A DNA stretch of 12,544 bases from Pseudomonadota bacterium (GTDB lineage Bacteria > Pseudomonadota > Alphaproteobacteria > Rhizobiales > Xanthobacteraceae): contig JAEZBA010000483.1 of assembly GCA_023430245.1 (NCBI GenBank), positions 1 through 12,544 on the forward strand, given 5' to 3'. The position numbers were made by a program, and so were the translations under genes. Positions 1 through 6,428 of the stretch are shown piece after piece. The notes below the pieces were generated by a model, which had not been told where the DNA came from, did no database searches, and saw only the letters and a list, made by a program, of their open reading frames with translations. The stretch's first letter is position 1; every line of letters starts with the position of its first letter.

Positions 1-197
1 GCCTCTTCGATCTTGCGGGCCTCCTCGCGCTCCGCCTGGCGGATTTTGCGCGCCTCCTCGATCGCGGCGCGCTCTACGCGGCGCTGCTCGAGAACCGGGT
101 CTTCCGCCTTTGCGAGGAATTTCTCCAACATCGCCTTCCGTGCTTCGGAGGCATTTTTTTGACGGTCCTTGAGGTCCGTGTCCTTAAAGCTTGCCAT
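1..197 (-). CDS. DUF6481 family protein, N-terminal part (3' end outside window)
   Basis: The minus-strand frame opens with an ATG at 197-195 and runs off the left edge, giving 65 residues that begin MASFKDTDLKDRQKNASEAR. This opening matches my memory of the DUF6481 family: small, highly charged proteins common in Rhizobiales, often near cold-shock protein genes. The visible part is almost all Lys, Arg, Glu and Ala, has no hydrophobic segment, and looks like one long helix or coiled coil (repeated RQAERE/ARKIEE patterns), so it is probably cytoplasmic. A GGAG-containing purine stretch lies about 8 bases upstream of the ATG and supports this start. The function of the family is unknown. The C-terminal half and the downstream neighbour are not in the window. 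Confidence 0.8.
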   Translation of the reverse strand, partial: MASFKDTDLKDRQKNASEARKAMLEKFLAKAEDPVLEQRRVERAAIEEARKIRQAEREEARKIEE

Positions 198-352
198 TCC
201 AACTCCAGTTCGATCCAGCGCCGCGCATATATGCTATTCGGGGCCCATGCTTCAACCTCGGACTGGTTAAAAACCGCCGAAAACAACATCTTCTTCAGCT
301 ATCACACTGCTTTCGCCCGATGACGAAGGCGTGACCGATCGAGAACAAGTGC
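198..352. promoter_or_regulatory. divergent intergenic region between the DUF6481 and cysteine hydrolase genes
   Basis: This 155-base gap separates two divergent genes and should carry promoters for both. It contains a perfect 10-bp palindrome GCATATATGC at 225-234, about 30 bases upstream of the DUF6481 start. The AT-rich core could be a -10-like region or a protein site. I see no convincing -35/-10 pair or known operator, so only the regulatory role of the region as a whole is inferred. Confidence 0.35.
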
Positions 353-1042
353 ATGCATCCGGTGTCCATCCGCCCCGAAATCATTGCCCGCGTGCTGGCA
401 CGCCGCGGCCGCGCCGACTGGTTCGACCGTCTCGATCCGGCACGTACGGCGCTCCTCGTCATCGATATGCAGACCGCGTTTTGCGCCCCCGGTGCGCCGG
501 CCGAAGTGCCGCTTTCGCGCGCGATCGTGCCCGCGATCAATGCTCTGACCGGTGAGTTGCGCAAGCGCGGCTGCCCGGTGATCTGGGTGGTGCATGCCAA
601 TACAAGCCGCGATGGGCGTAGCGACTGGAGCCTGTTTTTCAACCACGTGGTCGGCGAAGCGGTGCGCGATCGCACCATGGCGGCACTTGCGCCAGGTCAG
701 CAGACGATCTGGCAGGAACTCCAGGTGTCGCCCGAAGACCACACCGTGATCAAAAACCGCTACAGCGCGCTGATTGCAGGCTCCTCGCAACTCGAACGGC
801 TGCTGCGCAGCCTCGGTATCGACACCGTTCTGATCGCCGGCACCAAGACCAATGTCTGCTGCGAGTCGACAGCCCGCGACGCTATGATGCTCGACTTCAA
901 GACGGTCTTGCTGTCCGATTGCTGCGCGGCCCTGTCCGACGACGAGCATCGCGCGGCACTGGAAAATGTCTTCCAGCAATTCGGCGATGTGCTCACGGCG
1001 GACGAGGCGCTGCGCAAGCTTGCCACCACCGGGAACACATGA
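353..1042 (+). CDS. Isochorismatase-family cysteine hydrolase (RutB-like)
   Basis: This 229-residue protein has the complete signature of the isochorismatase/cysteine hydrolase superfamily. The catalytic triad can be read as Asp38 in LVIDMQ, Lys134 in VIKNRYSAL and Cys169 in GTKTNVCCEST, where TNVC normally carries the nucleophilic Cys and follows the cis-peptide loop. Family members hydrolyse amides, ureidoacrylate, nicotinamide or isochorismate. The TNVC-EST-RDA block is closest to the RutB-like branch, but no other rut genes lie nearby, so the substrate is open. There is no signal peptide, so it should be cytoplasmic. The ATG at 353 fits the family N-terminus (a leader of about 30 residues before the first strand), although its ribosome site is weak. 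The stop overlaps the next gene's start (ATGA at 1039-1042), suggesting translational coupling. Confidence 0.88.
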   Translation: MHPVSIRPEIIARVLARRGRADWFDRLDPARTALLVIDMQTAFCAPGAPAEVPLSRAIVPAINALTGELRKRGCPVIWVVHANTSRDGRSDWSLFFNHVVGEAVRDRTMAALAPGQQTIWQELQVSPEDHTVIKNRYSALIAGSSQLERLLRSLGIDTVLIAGTKTNVCCESTARDAMMLDFKTVLLSDCCAALSDDEHRAALENVFQQFGDVLTADEALRKLATTGNT

Positions 1043-1635
1043 CCGACCTCTCCCAGCTTATCGACGTCGTCCGCCAGCATGGCGAGGTCGCTTATGCCTT
1101 CATCTTCGCCTATGCGGCATCGCATGCGATGCTGATGGCGCTGTTTGCGGGCTACGCGGCCCAGCTCGGCGTGCTCGATCTCAAGCTGACGATCATCCAT
1201 TGCTTCGCCGGCAGCTTCGTCGGTGACGTGGTGCGGTTCTGGCTCGCCCGCCGCTATGGCGAGGGCCTGCTGGCACGTTGGCCGCGCGTTTCCGCGCATG
1301 CGGTCACGGTGAAACGGCTGGTCGACCGGCACGCGCTCTGGCTGCCGCTGATCCACCGGTTTCCCTATGGCATTCGCGGGCTCGGCGCGTTTGCATATGG
1401 TCTTTCGGGAATGTCGTGGGGCCTGTTCCTGATCCTGAACCTGATCGGCTCGGCGATCTGGGCGATCTCGATGGTACTGGTCGGATATGCCTTCGGCACG
1501 GTGTCCGACAAGGTGCTGGGCGACGCCGTGTCGGGACTCAGCATCGCGTCGCTGGTGGTGTTCCTGGCGATTTCCTGGATGCTCAGCCGGAAGCTCGAAC
1601 AGGCAATCGAGGCCGACGCGAAGCGCAATCCGTAA
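1039..1635 (+). CDS. DedA / SNARE-associated family membrane protein
   Basis: The 198-residue integral membrane protein starts at an ATG that overlaps the upstream stop codon as ATGA. The reading frame stays open for 40 more codons upstream, but that stretch is out-of-frame hydrolase sequence and is not family-like. DedA features are visible: the GD-(V)-RFWLARRYG block at about residues 62-74, the HRFPYGIRGLGAFAYGLSGM block at about 106-124 (equivalent to the conserved R-F-P-R-G loop), and hydrophobic segments near 18-45, 52-70, 126-152 and 165-182. DedA proteins are linked to undecaprenyl-phosphate or phospholipid flipping and to membrane homeostasis. Which substrate this one handles cannot be told from sequence. 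It is slightly shorter than many DedA proteins. The overlap suggests co-expression with the cysteine hydrolase, though no functional link is known to me. Confidence 0.85.
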   Translation: MTDLSQLIDVVRQHGEVAYAFIFAYAASHAMLMALFAGYAAQLGVLDLKLTIIHCFAGSFVGDVVRFWLARRYGEGLLARWPRVSAHAVTVKRLVDRHALWLPLIHRFPYGIRGLGAFAYGLSGMSWGLFLILNLIGSAIWAISMVLVGYAFGTVSDKVLGDAVSGLSIASLVVFLAISWMLSRKLEQAIEADAKRNP

Positions 1636-1654
1636 GGCGCTGCTGGAATGCAAA

Positions 1655-1676
1655 GACCGCCCCGAATGGGGCGGTC
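1655..1676. terminator. perfect GC-rich hairpin between convergent genes
   Basis: GACCGCCCC and GGGGCGGTC form a 9-bp perfect stem around the loop GAAT. It starts 19 bases after the DedA stop and ends 21 bases before the stop of the convergent 27-residue gene. Read on the minus strand the stem is followed by TTTG; on the plus strand there is no T run. It therefore best fits a terminator for the minus-strand gene, or a bidirectional one. Confidence 0.7.
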
Positions 1677-1697
1677 GATCGCTGAGGGGAACCCGGA

Positions 1698-1781
1698 TTA
1701 GCTCAGGCCGCCGAACAGCCAGATCACCAGAATGATCGGCAGCGGAATCCCGATCAGCCACAGAAGAAGTCCACGTCCCAT
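1698..1781 (-). CDS. 27-residue hydrophobic membrane peptide
   Basis: A very short gene encodes a 27-residue peptide that begins MGRGLLLWLIGIPLPIILVI. It is a single transmembrane helix from about residue 5 to 25, with a central PLP kink and a short MGR cytoplasmic start. Support for a real gene: a GGAGG Shine-Dalgarno sequence at 1793-1789 lies exactly 7 bases before the ATG, a clean TAA stop ends it, and a hairpin with the right orientation lies just downstream. From memory, nearly identical 25-30 residue proteins of the pattern GRGLLLWL-G-P-P are annotated as hypothetical in many proteobacteria. The frame can be extended upstream to a 100-residue ORF, but the extra part has no ribosome site and is not family-like. 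Function is unknown. Confidence 0.75.
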   Translation of the reverse strand: MGRGLLLWLIGIPLPIILVIWLFGGLS

Positions 1782-1920
1782 TGTCCAGCCTCCACACTTC
1801 GTTCGATTTGTCGCGGTGTGAACGCCCTGCCCGGCGGCTGGTTCCAAGGGCGAGCGCACCCGGATCGGGTCCGCTGCGAAAGGCTGAACGGCCCATCGGA
1901 GCGGCAGAAATCCGGCAATT

Positions 1921-1934
1921 TTGATCGATATCAA
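1921..1934. promoter_or_regulatory. FixK/FNR-type binding site upstream of hemA
   Basis: TTGATCGATATCAA is a perfect 14-bp palindrome that matches the FNR/FixK consensus TTGAT-N4-ATCAA with no mismatch. Its centre lies about 144 bases before the hemA ATG. If the activator sits at the usual -40.5 to -41.5, transcription would start near 1968, leaving a leader of about 100 bases. In Bradyrhizobium japonicum, hemA is known to be under oxygen control through FixLJ/FixK, which fits. The 27-residue gene lies on the other side (start at 1781), so the box could in principle act on both. Confidence 0.82.
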
Positions 1935-2071
1935 GCCGGTCTGCATGGAATTGAGGTCATCCATACCTCGACAAACAAGGTCGAACGCTTCTAAAACCAT
2001 TCTCGGGTTGAACTGGCATCGAGGCCCACGCGACGAACTCTGGATGGTCCTCGGCAGGATTCTCTAAAGTC

Positions 2072-3298
2072 ATGAATTACCAGGCTTTTTTCGACACCGC
2101 CCTGAAGCGCCTGCACGATGAACGGCGCTATCGCGTGTTCGCCGACCTGGAGCGGATCGCGGGCCGGTTCCCGGAGACCATCTGGCACTCGCCTGAAGGG
2201 CCGCGCGAAATCATCGTCTGGTGTTCCAACGACTATCTCGGCATGGGCCAGCACCCGAAGGTCATCGGCGCCATGGTCGAGACCGCAACCCGCATGGGCG
2301 CCGGCGCCGGCGGCACCCGCAACATCTCCGGCACCAATCATCCGCTGGTCGAGCTTGAGGCCGAACTCGCCGACCTGCACGGGAAGGAAGCCGCGCTGAT
2401 CTTCACCTCCGGCTATGTCTCGAACCAGACCGGTATCGCGACTCTCGCCAAGCTGATCCCGAACGTCCTGATCCTGTCGGATTCCTATAACCACAATTCG
2501 ATGATCGAGGGCGTGCGCCAGTCGGGCTGCGAAAAGAAGATCTTCCGTCACAACGATCTCGCACATCTCGAACAGTTGCTGATCGAAGCCGGCCCGAGCC
2601 GTCCGAAGCTAATCCTGTTCGAGAGCATCTATTCGATGGATGCCGATATCGCTCCCATCAGTGCAATTTGCGATCTGGCCGAGAAATACGGCGCCATGAC
2701 CTACATCGACGAGGTGCATGCGGTCGGCATGTATGGCGCCCGCGGCGCCGGCGTCTGCGAACGCGACGGCGTGATGCATCGTCTCGATGTTATCGAGGGC
2801 ACGCTCGGCAAGGCGTTCGGCTGTTTCGGCGGCTATATCGCTGCGAGCCACGCGGTCTGCGACGCGGTGCGGTCCTACGCGCCGGGCTTCATTTTCACCA
2901 CCGCGCTGCCGCCGGCAGTCTGCGCCGCAGCAGCCGCCTCGATCCGGCATCTGAAGCAATCGCAATGGGAGCGGGACCGCCACCAGGACCGGGTGGCGCG
3001 GGTGAAGGCGGTGCTCACCGCGTCCGGCCTGCCGGTGATGCCGAGCGACACGCATATCGTCCCGATTGCGGTCGGCGATCCGGAAAAGTGCAAAGCCGCG
3101 AGCGACATGCTGCTCGCCGATCACGGCATCTACATCCAGCCGATCAATTATCCCACCGTGCCGATGGGCACCGAGCGCCTGCGCGTGACGCCCTCGCCCT
3201 ACCACGATGACAAGATGATCGACGCCCTTGCGGCGGCGCTGATCGATGTCTGGGAGCGGCTGGGCATGAAGCTCAACCGCGCACTCGCGGCGGAATAA
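2072..3298 (+). CDS. hemA: 5-aminolevulinate synthase
   Basis: This 408-residue PLP enzyme condenses glycine and succinyl-CoA to 5-aminolevulinate, CO2 and CoA, the first step of the alphaproteobacterial route to heme. The length is typical. Visible residues include the CSNDYLGMGQHP block (51-62) and the glycine-rich GAGAGGTRNISGTNHPLVELE stretch (76-96), in which ISGTNHPLVELE marks ALA synthase. Further on are YIDEVHAVGMYG (211-222), with PLP-contacting Asp213 and His216, and EGTLGKAFG (242-250), with Schiff-base Lys247. The C-terminal INYPTVPMGTERLRVTPSP block separates it from the related 2-amino-3-ketobutyrate CoA ligase and 8-amino-7-oxononanoate synthase. No signal or membrane segment is seen, so it is cytosolic. 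The ribosome site is weak. A FixK/FNR box upstream suggests induction at low oxygen. It ends 8 bases from a convergent gene. Confidence 0.97.
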   Translation: MNYQAFFDTALKRLHDERRYRVFADLERIAGRFPETIWHSPEGPREIIVWCSNDYLGMGQHPKVIGAMVETATRMGAGAGGTRNISGTNHPLVELEAELADLHGKEAALIFTSGYVSNQTGIATLAKLIPNVLILSDSYNHNSMIEGVRQSGCEKKIFRHNDLAHLEQLLIEAGPSRPKLILFESIYSMDADIAPISAICDLAEKYGAMTYIDEVHAVGMYGARGAGVCERDGVMHRLDVIEGTLGKAFGCFGGYIAASHAVCDAVRSYAPGFIFTTALPPAVCAAAAASIRHLKQSQWERDRHQDRVARVKAVLTASGLPVMPSDTHIVPIAVGDPEKCKAASDMLLADHGIYIQPINYPTVPMGTERLRVTPSPYHDDKMIDALAAALIDVWERLGMKLNRALAAE

Positions 3299-3306
3299 AC
3301 GCTCTT

Positions 3307-4401
3307 TCAGTCCTCCTGCACCGGCCGCTTGTCCAGCGGTTTCGATGGCGGCGGCGGCGGCGTCTGCCCGTAAATCTTCACGAATAGCGGCAGCGCCGCC
3401 GAAATCAGCATGAACCGCGCGACGTGATGCGCGCCGACGAAGATCGGGTCGAGATGCAGCGCGAGCGCGAGAATCATCATCGCGTCGAGCGCGCCAGGCG
3501 CATACGAGACCACAACGTCCGACAGGTTCAGATTCAGCGCGAAGGCTGCCGTGGCGGCGAACACCGACACGATCGCCACCGCAACCGTGAACGAGCCGAG
3601 CGCCGCGCCGACATGCTTCCACAGCATGCGCAGTTCGGTATTGGCGAAGCGTGAGCCGGTGAGCGCGCCCAGCGCCACCATCACCGCGCTGACAATCCAC
3701 CATGGCATCGCCGCATGGATCAGGCCCGAGCCATGCAGGATCGCCGAGGCCAGCATCGCGCCGAAGATCAGTCCCCCCGGAAAGCGTACGAAATGCGCGA
3801 CCACCGCCGCCGCGGTCGATATGCCGACCAGGAGCGCGATCTCCAGGATCGAATCCGTCACCGCGAAGCTGCGCGCGGCATCAGGCGCCGGAATCAGCCC
3901 GAACAGGGCCAGCACCACTGGCAGCAAGGCGGTCAGGATCACCACCCGGATGGTCTGGACGATCGCTATTCCGGCCAGATCGGATTGGTATTGCGTGGCA
4001 TAGGCCATCACCTGGGACAGCGCACCCGGCGCCGATCCGAACAGGCCTGACAGCATGGTCCAGCCATGCACCTTTTTCAGATAGGCGGCGCTGCCGAACA
4101 TCGCGCAGATCATGCCGACGCACAGCAGCGCGACGCTGAGCGGCCAGGTGGCGACCCCCTTCAGCGTCTCCGGCGTCACCGCGCCGCCGAGCGAAATCCC
4201 GATCAGCACGAATACGACGCGGGCCAGCGGCGCCGGCATCGTCATCGGCCGCCCGGCCAGGGCGGCGATCGCGACCGCGATCATCGCGCCGGACAGCCAC
4301 CCGGCAGGGATACCGGCAAAGGTCAGGACGGCGCCGCCGATGGTCCCGATCAGCAGGGTTTCGCCGAGTTTCAGCAGGGTCTGACGGGAGGGAAGCGGCA
4401 T
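3307..4401 (-). CDS. AbrB-family (PF05145) polytopic membrane protein
   Basis: The 364-residue product is strongly hydrophobic, with about nine or ten membrane helices and two related halves. Each half has a GG-or-SPAG-WLSGAM / FPGGLIFGAMLASA-type segment followed by a SAPGALSQVMAYATQY or YAPGALDAMMILALAL segment; these are the marks of the AbrB duplication family (COG3180). Database names such as 'AbrB family transcriptional regulator' or 'putative ammonia monooxygenase' are misleading: nothing here looks like a DNA-binding or oxygenase domain, and a transporter-like role is more likely. The C-terminus is a Pro-rich tail (PPPPPSKPLDKRP). I chose the ATG at 4401. A GTG at 4428 would add nine polar residues (MQRNRHNGS) and cannot be excluded. 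The gene diverges from gshA and converges on hemA. Confidence 0.82.
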   Translation of the reverse strand: MPLPSRQTLLKLGETLLIGTIGGAVLTFAGIPAGWLSGAMIAVAIAALAGRPMTMPAPLARVVFVLIGISLGGAVTPETLKGVATWPLSVALLCVGMICAMFGSAAYLKKVHGWTMLSGLFGSAPGALSQVMAYATQYQSDLAGIAIVQTIRVVILTALLPVVLALFGLIPAPDAARSFAVTDSILEIALLVGISTAAAVVAHFVRFPGGLIFGAMLASAILHGSGLIHAAMPWWIVSAVMVALGALTGSRFANTELRMLWKHVGAALGSFTVAVAIVSVFAATAAFALNLNLSDVVVSYAPGALDAMMILALALHLDPIFVGAHHVARFMLISAALPLFVKIYGQTPPPPPSKPLDKRPVQED

Positions 4402-4449
4402 GGACCCGTTATGTCGATTCCGCTGCACCTATCAAGCCGCGGCCCGCAA

Positions 4450-4497
4450 CCCATATATGCCCGCAGCGCGCGGCCCATCCATGCGCGTAGCGCGCGG
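4450..4497. repeat. two tandem 24-bp imperfect repeats
   Basis: Two adjacent 24-base units (4450-4473 and 4474-4497) share the pattern CCCAT-N2-ATG-C-N-CG-N-AGCGCGCGG and match at 20 of 24 positions. They lie between the divergent AbrB-family gene and gshA, in a stretch without a believable gene. The unit length of 24 keeps an open frame, which is why a spurious ORF with an eight-residue P-I-X-A-R-S-A-R repeat runs through here. GCGCGCTACGCGCATG-like units recur in Bradyrhizobium intergenic regions as I remember them, so this is probably part of a dispersed family. Confidence 0.7.
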
Positions 4498-4521
4498 CAA
4501 AACCGGTACCCACTTTTGCCG
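4495..4521. repeat. dispersed rhizobial-type inverted repeat
   Basis: CGGCAAAA (4495-4502) and TTTTGCCG (4514-4521) are perfect 8-bp inverted arms around CCGGTACCCAC. The core AAAACCGGTACCCACTTTT resembles a short repeat that I recall as very common between genes in Bradyrhizobium, Rhodopseudomonas and Mesorhizobium. It abuts the tandem 24-mers and lies about 65 bases before gshA. It could fold in RNA in either orientation. Any effect on gshA is not shown. Confidence 0.6.
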
Positions 4522-4587
4522 GCCGCGGGCAGATTGCCCTTTCCTCTGACCCGCGTGTATGGTCGCGGCCCTTTCGCCGGATTCTCT

Positions 4588-5958
4588 ATGGCCCGTGACC
4601 AGATCGACATGACGCCGGTCGAGCGACGCGACGAACTCGTCGCGTGGCTCGAATCGGGCTGCAAGCCAAAAGCCGAATGGCGGATTGGCACCGAGCACGA
4701 AAAATTTCCGTTCACGGTCCACGGTCACGAGCCGGTGCCCTATGACGGCGAGCGTGGCATTCGCACGCTGCTCGAAGGCATGCAGCTGCTCCTCGGCTGG
4801 GAGCCGATCATGGAGCGCGACAACATCATCGGGCTTTACGACGTCACCGGCGGCGGCGCGATCTCGCTCGAGCCCGGCGGCCAGTTCGAATTGTCCGGCG
4901 CGCCGCTGGAAACCGTGCACCAGACCTGCACCGAATTGATGGCGCATCTGGCGCAGGTGCGGGAAGTCGCCCGCCCGCTCGGCATCGGCTTTCTCGGGCT
5001 CGGCATGAATCCGAAATGGACGCGCAGCGAGATCCCGGTGATGCCGAAGGGCCGTTACCGGATCATGACGCAATACATGCCGAAGGTCGGCAATCTCGGC
5101 CTCGACATGATGTACCGGACGTGCACGGTCCAGACCAATCTCGACTTCTCGTCGGAAGCCGACATGGTCAAGAAGCTGCGGGTGTCGCTGGCGCTGCAGC
5201 CGGTCGCGACCGCTTTGTTCGCGAACTCGCCCTTCACCGAAGGCAAGGCCAACGGCTTCCTCTCCTTCCGCTCCGAAGTCTGGCGCGACACCGATCCCGA
5301 CCGCTCCGGCATGCTGCCCTGGGCGTTCGAGGACGGCATGGGCTTCGAGCGCTGGGTCGATTACGCGCTCGACGTGCCGATGTATTTCGTCAAGCGCGGC
5401 GACGATTATATCGACGTATCCGGCCTGTCGTTCCGCGACCTGTTCGCCGGCAAGCTGAAGCAATTGCCGGGCGAGCGCGCCACCATTTCGGACTGGGCCA
5501 ACCACATCTCCACGATCTTTCCGGAGGTGCGGCTGAAGCGCTATCTCGAGATGCGCGGCGCCGATGGCGGACCATGGCGGCGGCTGCCGGCACTCGCGGC
5601 ATTCTGGGCCGGCATCCTTTACGACGATGCGTCGCTCGATGCGGCGTGGGATCTCGTCAAGGGCTGGAGCGCGGACGAGCGGCAAAAGCTGCGCGACGAT
5701 GTTCCGGTGCAGGGCTTCGCCGCCACCATCCGCAATCGCAACATGCTCTCGCTTGCGGACGAGACGCTAAAACTCGCGCGTGCGGGGCTGGCCCGCCGGC
5801 GCCGCCTCAATCCCGGCGGTGAGGACGAAACCAAATATCTCGTAACGCTGGAAGATCTGGTCGCGCGCGGCGAGACGCCGGCGGAAGAATTGCTGGCGAA
5901 GTTTCACGGGCCGTGGAGAGGCTCGGTCGAACCGGTATTCGACGAGTATGCCTATTGA
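4588..5958 (+). CDS. gshA: Glutamate-cysteine ligase, plant/alphaproteobacterial type
   Basis: The 456-residue enzyme joins L-glutamate and L-cysteine with ATP to give gamma-glutamylcysteine, the first and rate-limiting step of glutathione synthesis in the cytosol. The GCS2-type fold is marked by RIGTEHEKF (32-40), SLEPGGQFELSG (93-104, ATP/Mg and glutamate site), GMNPKW (139-144), MPKGRYRIM (152-160) and MMYRTCTVQTNLDFSSE (174-190). The length and these blocks fit the class shared by plants and alphaproteobacteria rather than the E. coli type. The frame is open for 174 codons before the ATG at 4588, but that part is antisense to the AbrB-family gene plus repeats and is not coding. No strong Shine-Dalgarno is visible. 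A weak TTGCCC / TATGGT pair (4534, 4558) is the only promoter-like signal I see. It heads an overlapping operon with the deacylase and exporter genes. Confidence 0.95.
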   Translation: MARDQIDMTPVERRDELVAWLESGCKPKAEWRIGTEHEKFPFTVHGHEPVPYDGERGIRTLLEGMQLLLGWEPIMERDNIIGLYDVTGGGAISLEPGGQFELSGAPLETVHQTCTELMAHLAQVREVARPLGIGFLGLGMNPKWTRSEIPVMPKGRYRIMTQYMPKVGNLGLDMMYRTCTVQTNLDFSSEADMVKKLRVSLALQPVATALFANSPFTEGKANGFLSFRSEVWRDTDPDRSGMLPWAFEDGMGFERWVDYALDVPMYFVKRGDDYIDVSGLSFRDLFAGKLKQLPGERATISDWANHISTIFPEVRLKRYLEMRGADGGPWRRLPALAAFWAGILYDDASLDAAWDLVKGWSADERQKLRDDVPVQGFAATIRNRNMLSLADETLKLARAGLARRRRLNPGGEDETKYLVTLEDLVARGETPAEELLAKFHGPWRGSVEPVFDEYAY

Positions 5959-6428
5959 TGGCCAAGGCAACGCCCGCCACCAGCGCGCTTGAGAAGGCCG
6001 GCATCGCCTTCACGCTGCACGAATACGACTACGATCCGAATGCCGCGCGTATCGGCCTGCAGGCGGCTGAAGCGCTCGGCATCGCGCCGGAACGCCTGCT
6101 CAAGACGCTGATGGCGAAAGCCGGTTCTGCGATCCTGTGCGTGCTGGCGCCCTCCGACAGGGAGGTCAGCCTGAAGCGGCTTGCAGCCGCGGCGGGCGCG
6201 AAGGAGGCCGCGATGCTGCCGCCGGCGGAAGCCGAACGCATCACCGGCTATCACGTCGGCGGGATCTCGCCGCTCGGCCAGAAGAAGCGCGCCGCGGCCT
6301 TCATCGAACGCGCGGCACTCGCGCACCCGACGATCCTCGTGAATGGCGGGCGCCGCGGGCTGCAGATCGAAATCGCACCCGCCGATCTGGTGCGTGCCAT
6401 CGATGCCAAGGCGGCGGACTTGTGCTGA
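5958..6428 (+). CDS. ybaK: Cys-tRNA(Pro)/Cys-tRNA(Cys) deacylase, YbaK family
   Basis: The 156-residue protein belongs to the YbaK/EbsC editing family, which hydrolyses Cys-tRNA(Pro) made in error by prolyl-tRNA synthetase. Its visible marks are LLKTLMAK with Lys49, which corresponds to the essential Lys46 of E. coli YbaK, a VLAPSDREVSLKRLA strand-helix block (62-76), and the signature GGISPLGQKK (101-110) that separates YbaK from ProX and the ProRS INS domain. The start is fixed by the overlap TGATG with the gshA stop (one base shared); fifteen extra upstream codons lie inside gshA. The length is usual for the family. Its location directly behind gshA places a cysteine mischarging editor next to a cysteine-consuming enzyme. 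Confidence 0.92.
   Translation: MAKATPATSALEKAGIAFTLHEYDYDPNAARIGLQAAEALGIAPERLLKTLMAKAGSAILCVLAPSDREVSLKRLAAAAGAKEAAMLPPAEAERITGYHVGGISPLGQKKRAAAFIERAALAHPTILVNGGRRGLQIEIAPADLVRAIDAKAADLC

Noticed and set aside
760..1896. 378-codon minus-strand open frame opposite the hydrolase and DedA genes
   Set aside because: It is antisense to two clear family genes, is Arg/His/Asp-rich as expected from GC-rich shadow frames, and has no ribosome site or recognisable domain.
1953..1969. GAGGT-N7-ACCTC inverted repeat between the FixK box and hemA
   Set aside because: Only 5 bp per arm; such matches are expected by chance, and it matches no operator I know.
2072..3298. 2-amino-3-ketobutyrate CoA ligase or BioF instead of ALA synthase
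   Set aside because: The ISGTNHPLVELE and INYPTVPMGTERLRVTPSP blocks are those of ALA synthase.
2609..3703. 364-codon minus-strand open frame across hemA and the AbrB-family gene
   Set aside because: It runs antisense to hemA and shares the strand but not the frame of the AbrB gene; its composition is typical of a shadow frame.
4066..4587. 174-codon upstream extension of the gshA frame
   Set aside because: This part is antisense to the AbrB-family gene and passes through the tandem repeats; the family N-terminus begins at the ATG at 4588.
4432..5685. 417-codon minus-strand open frame opposite gshA
   Set aside because: The gshA frame carries all known motifs, while this one is low-complexity Arg/His/Ala sequence without a family match I can recognise.
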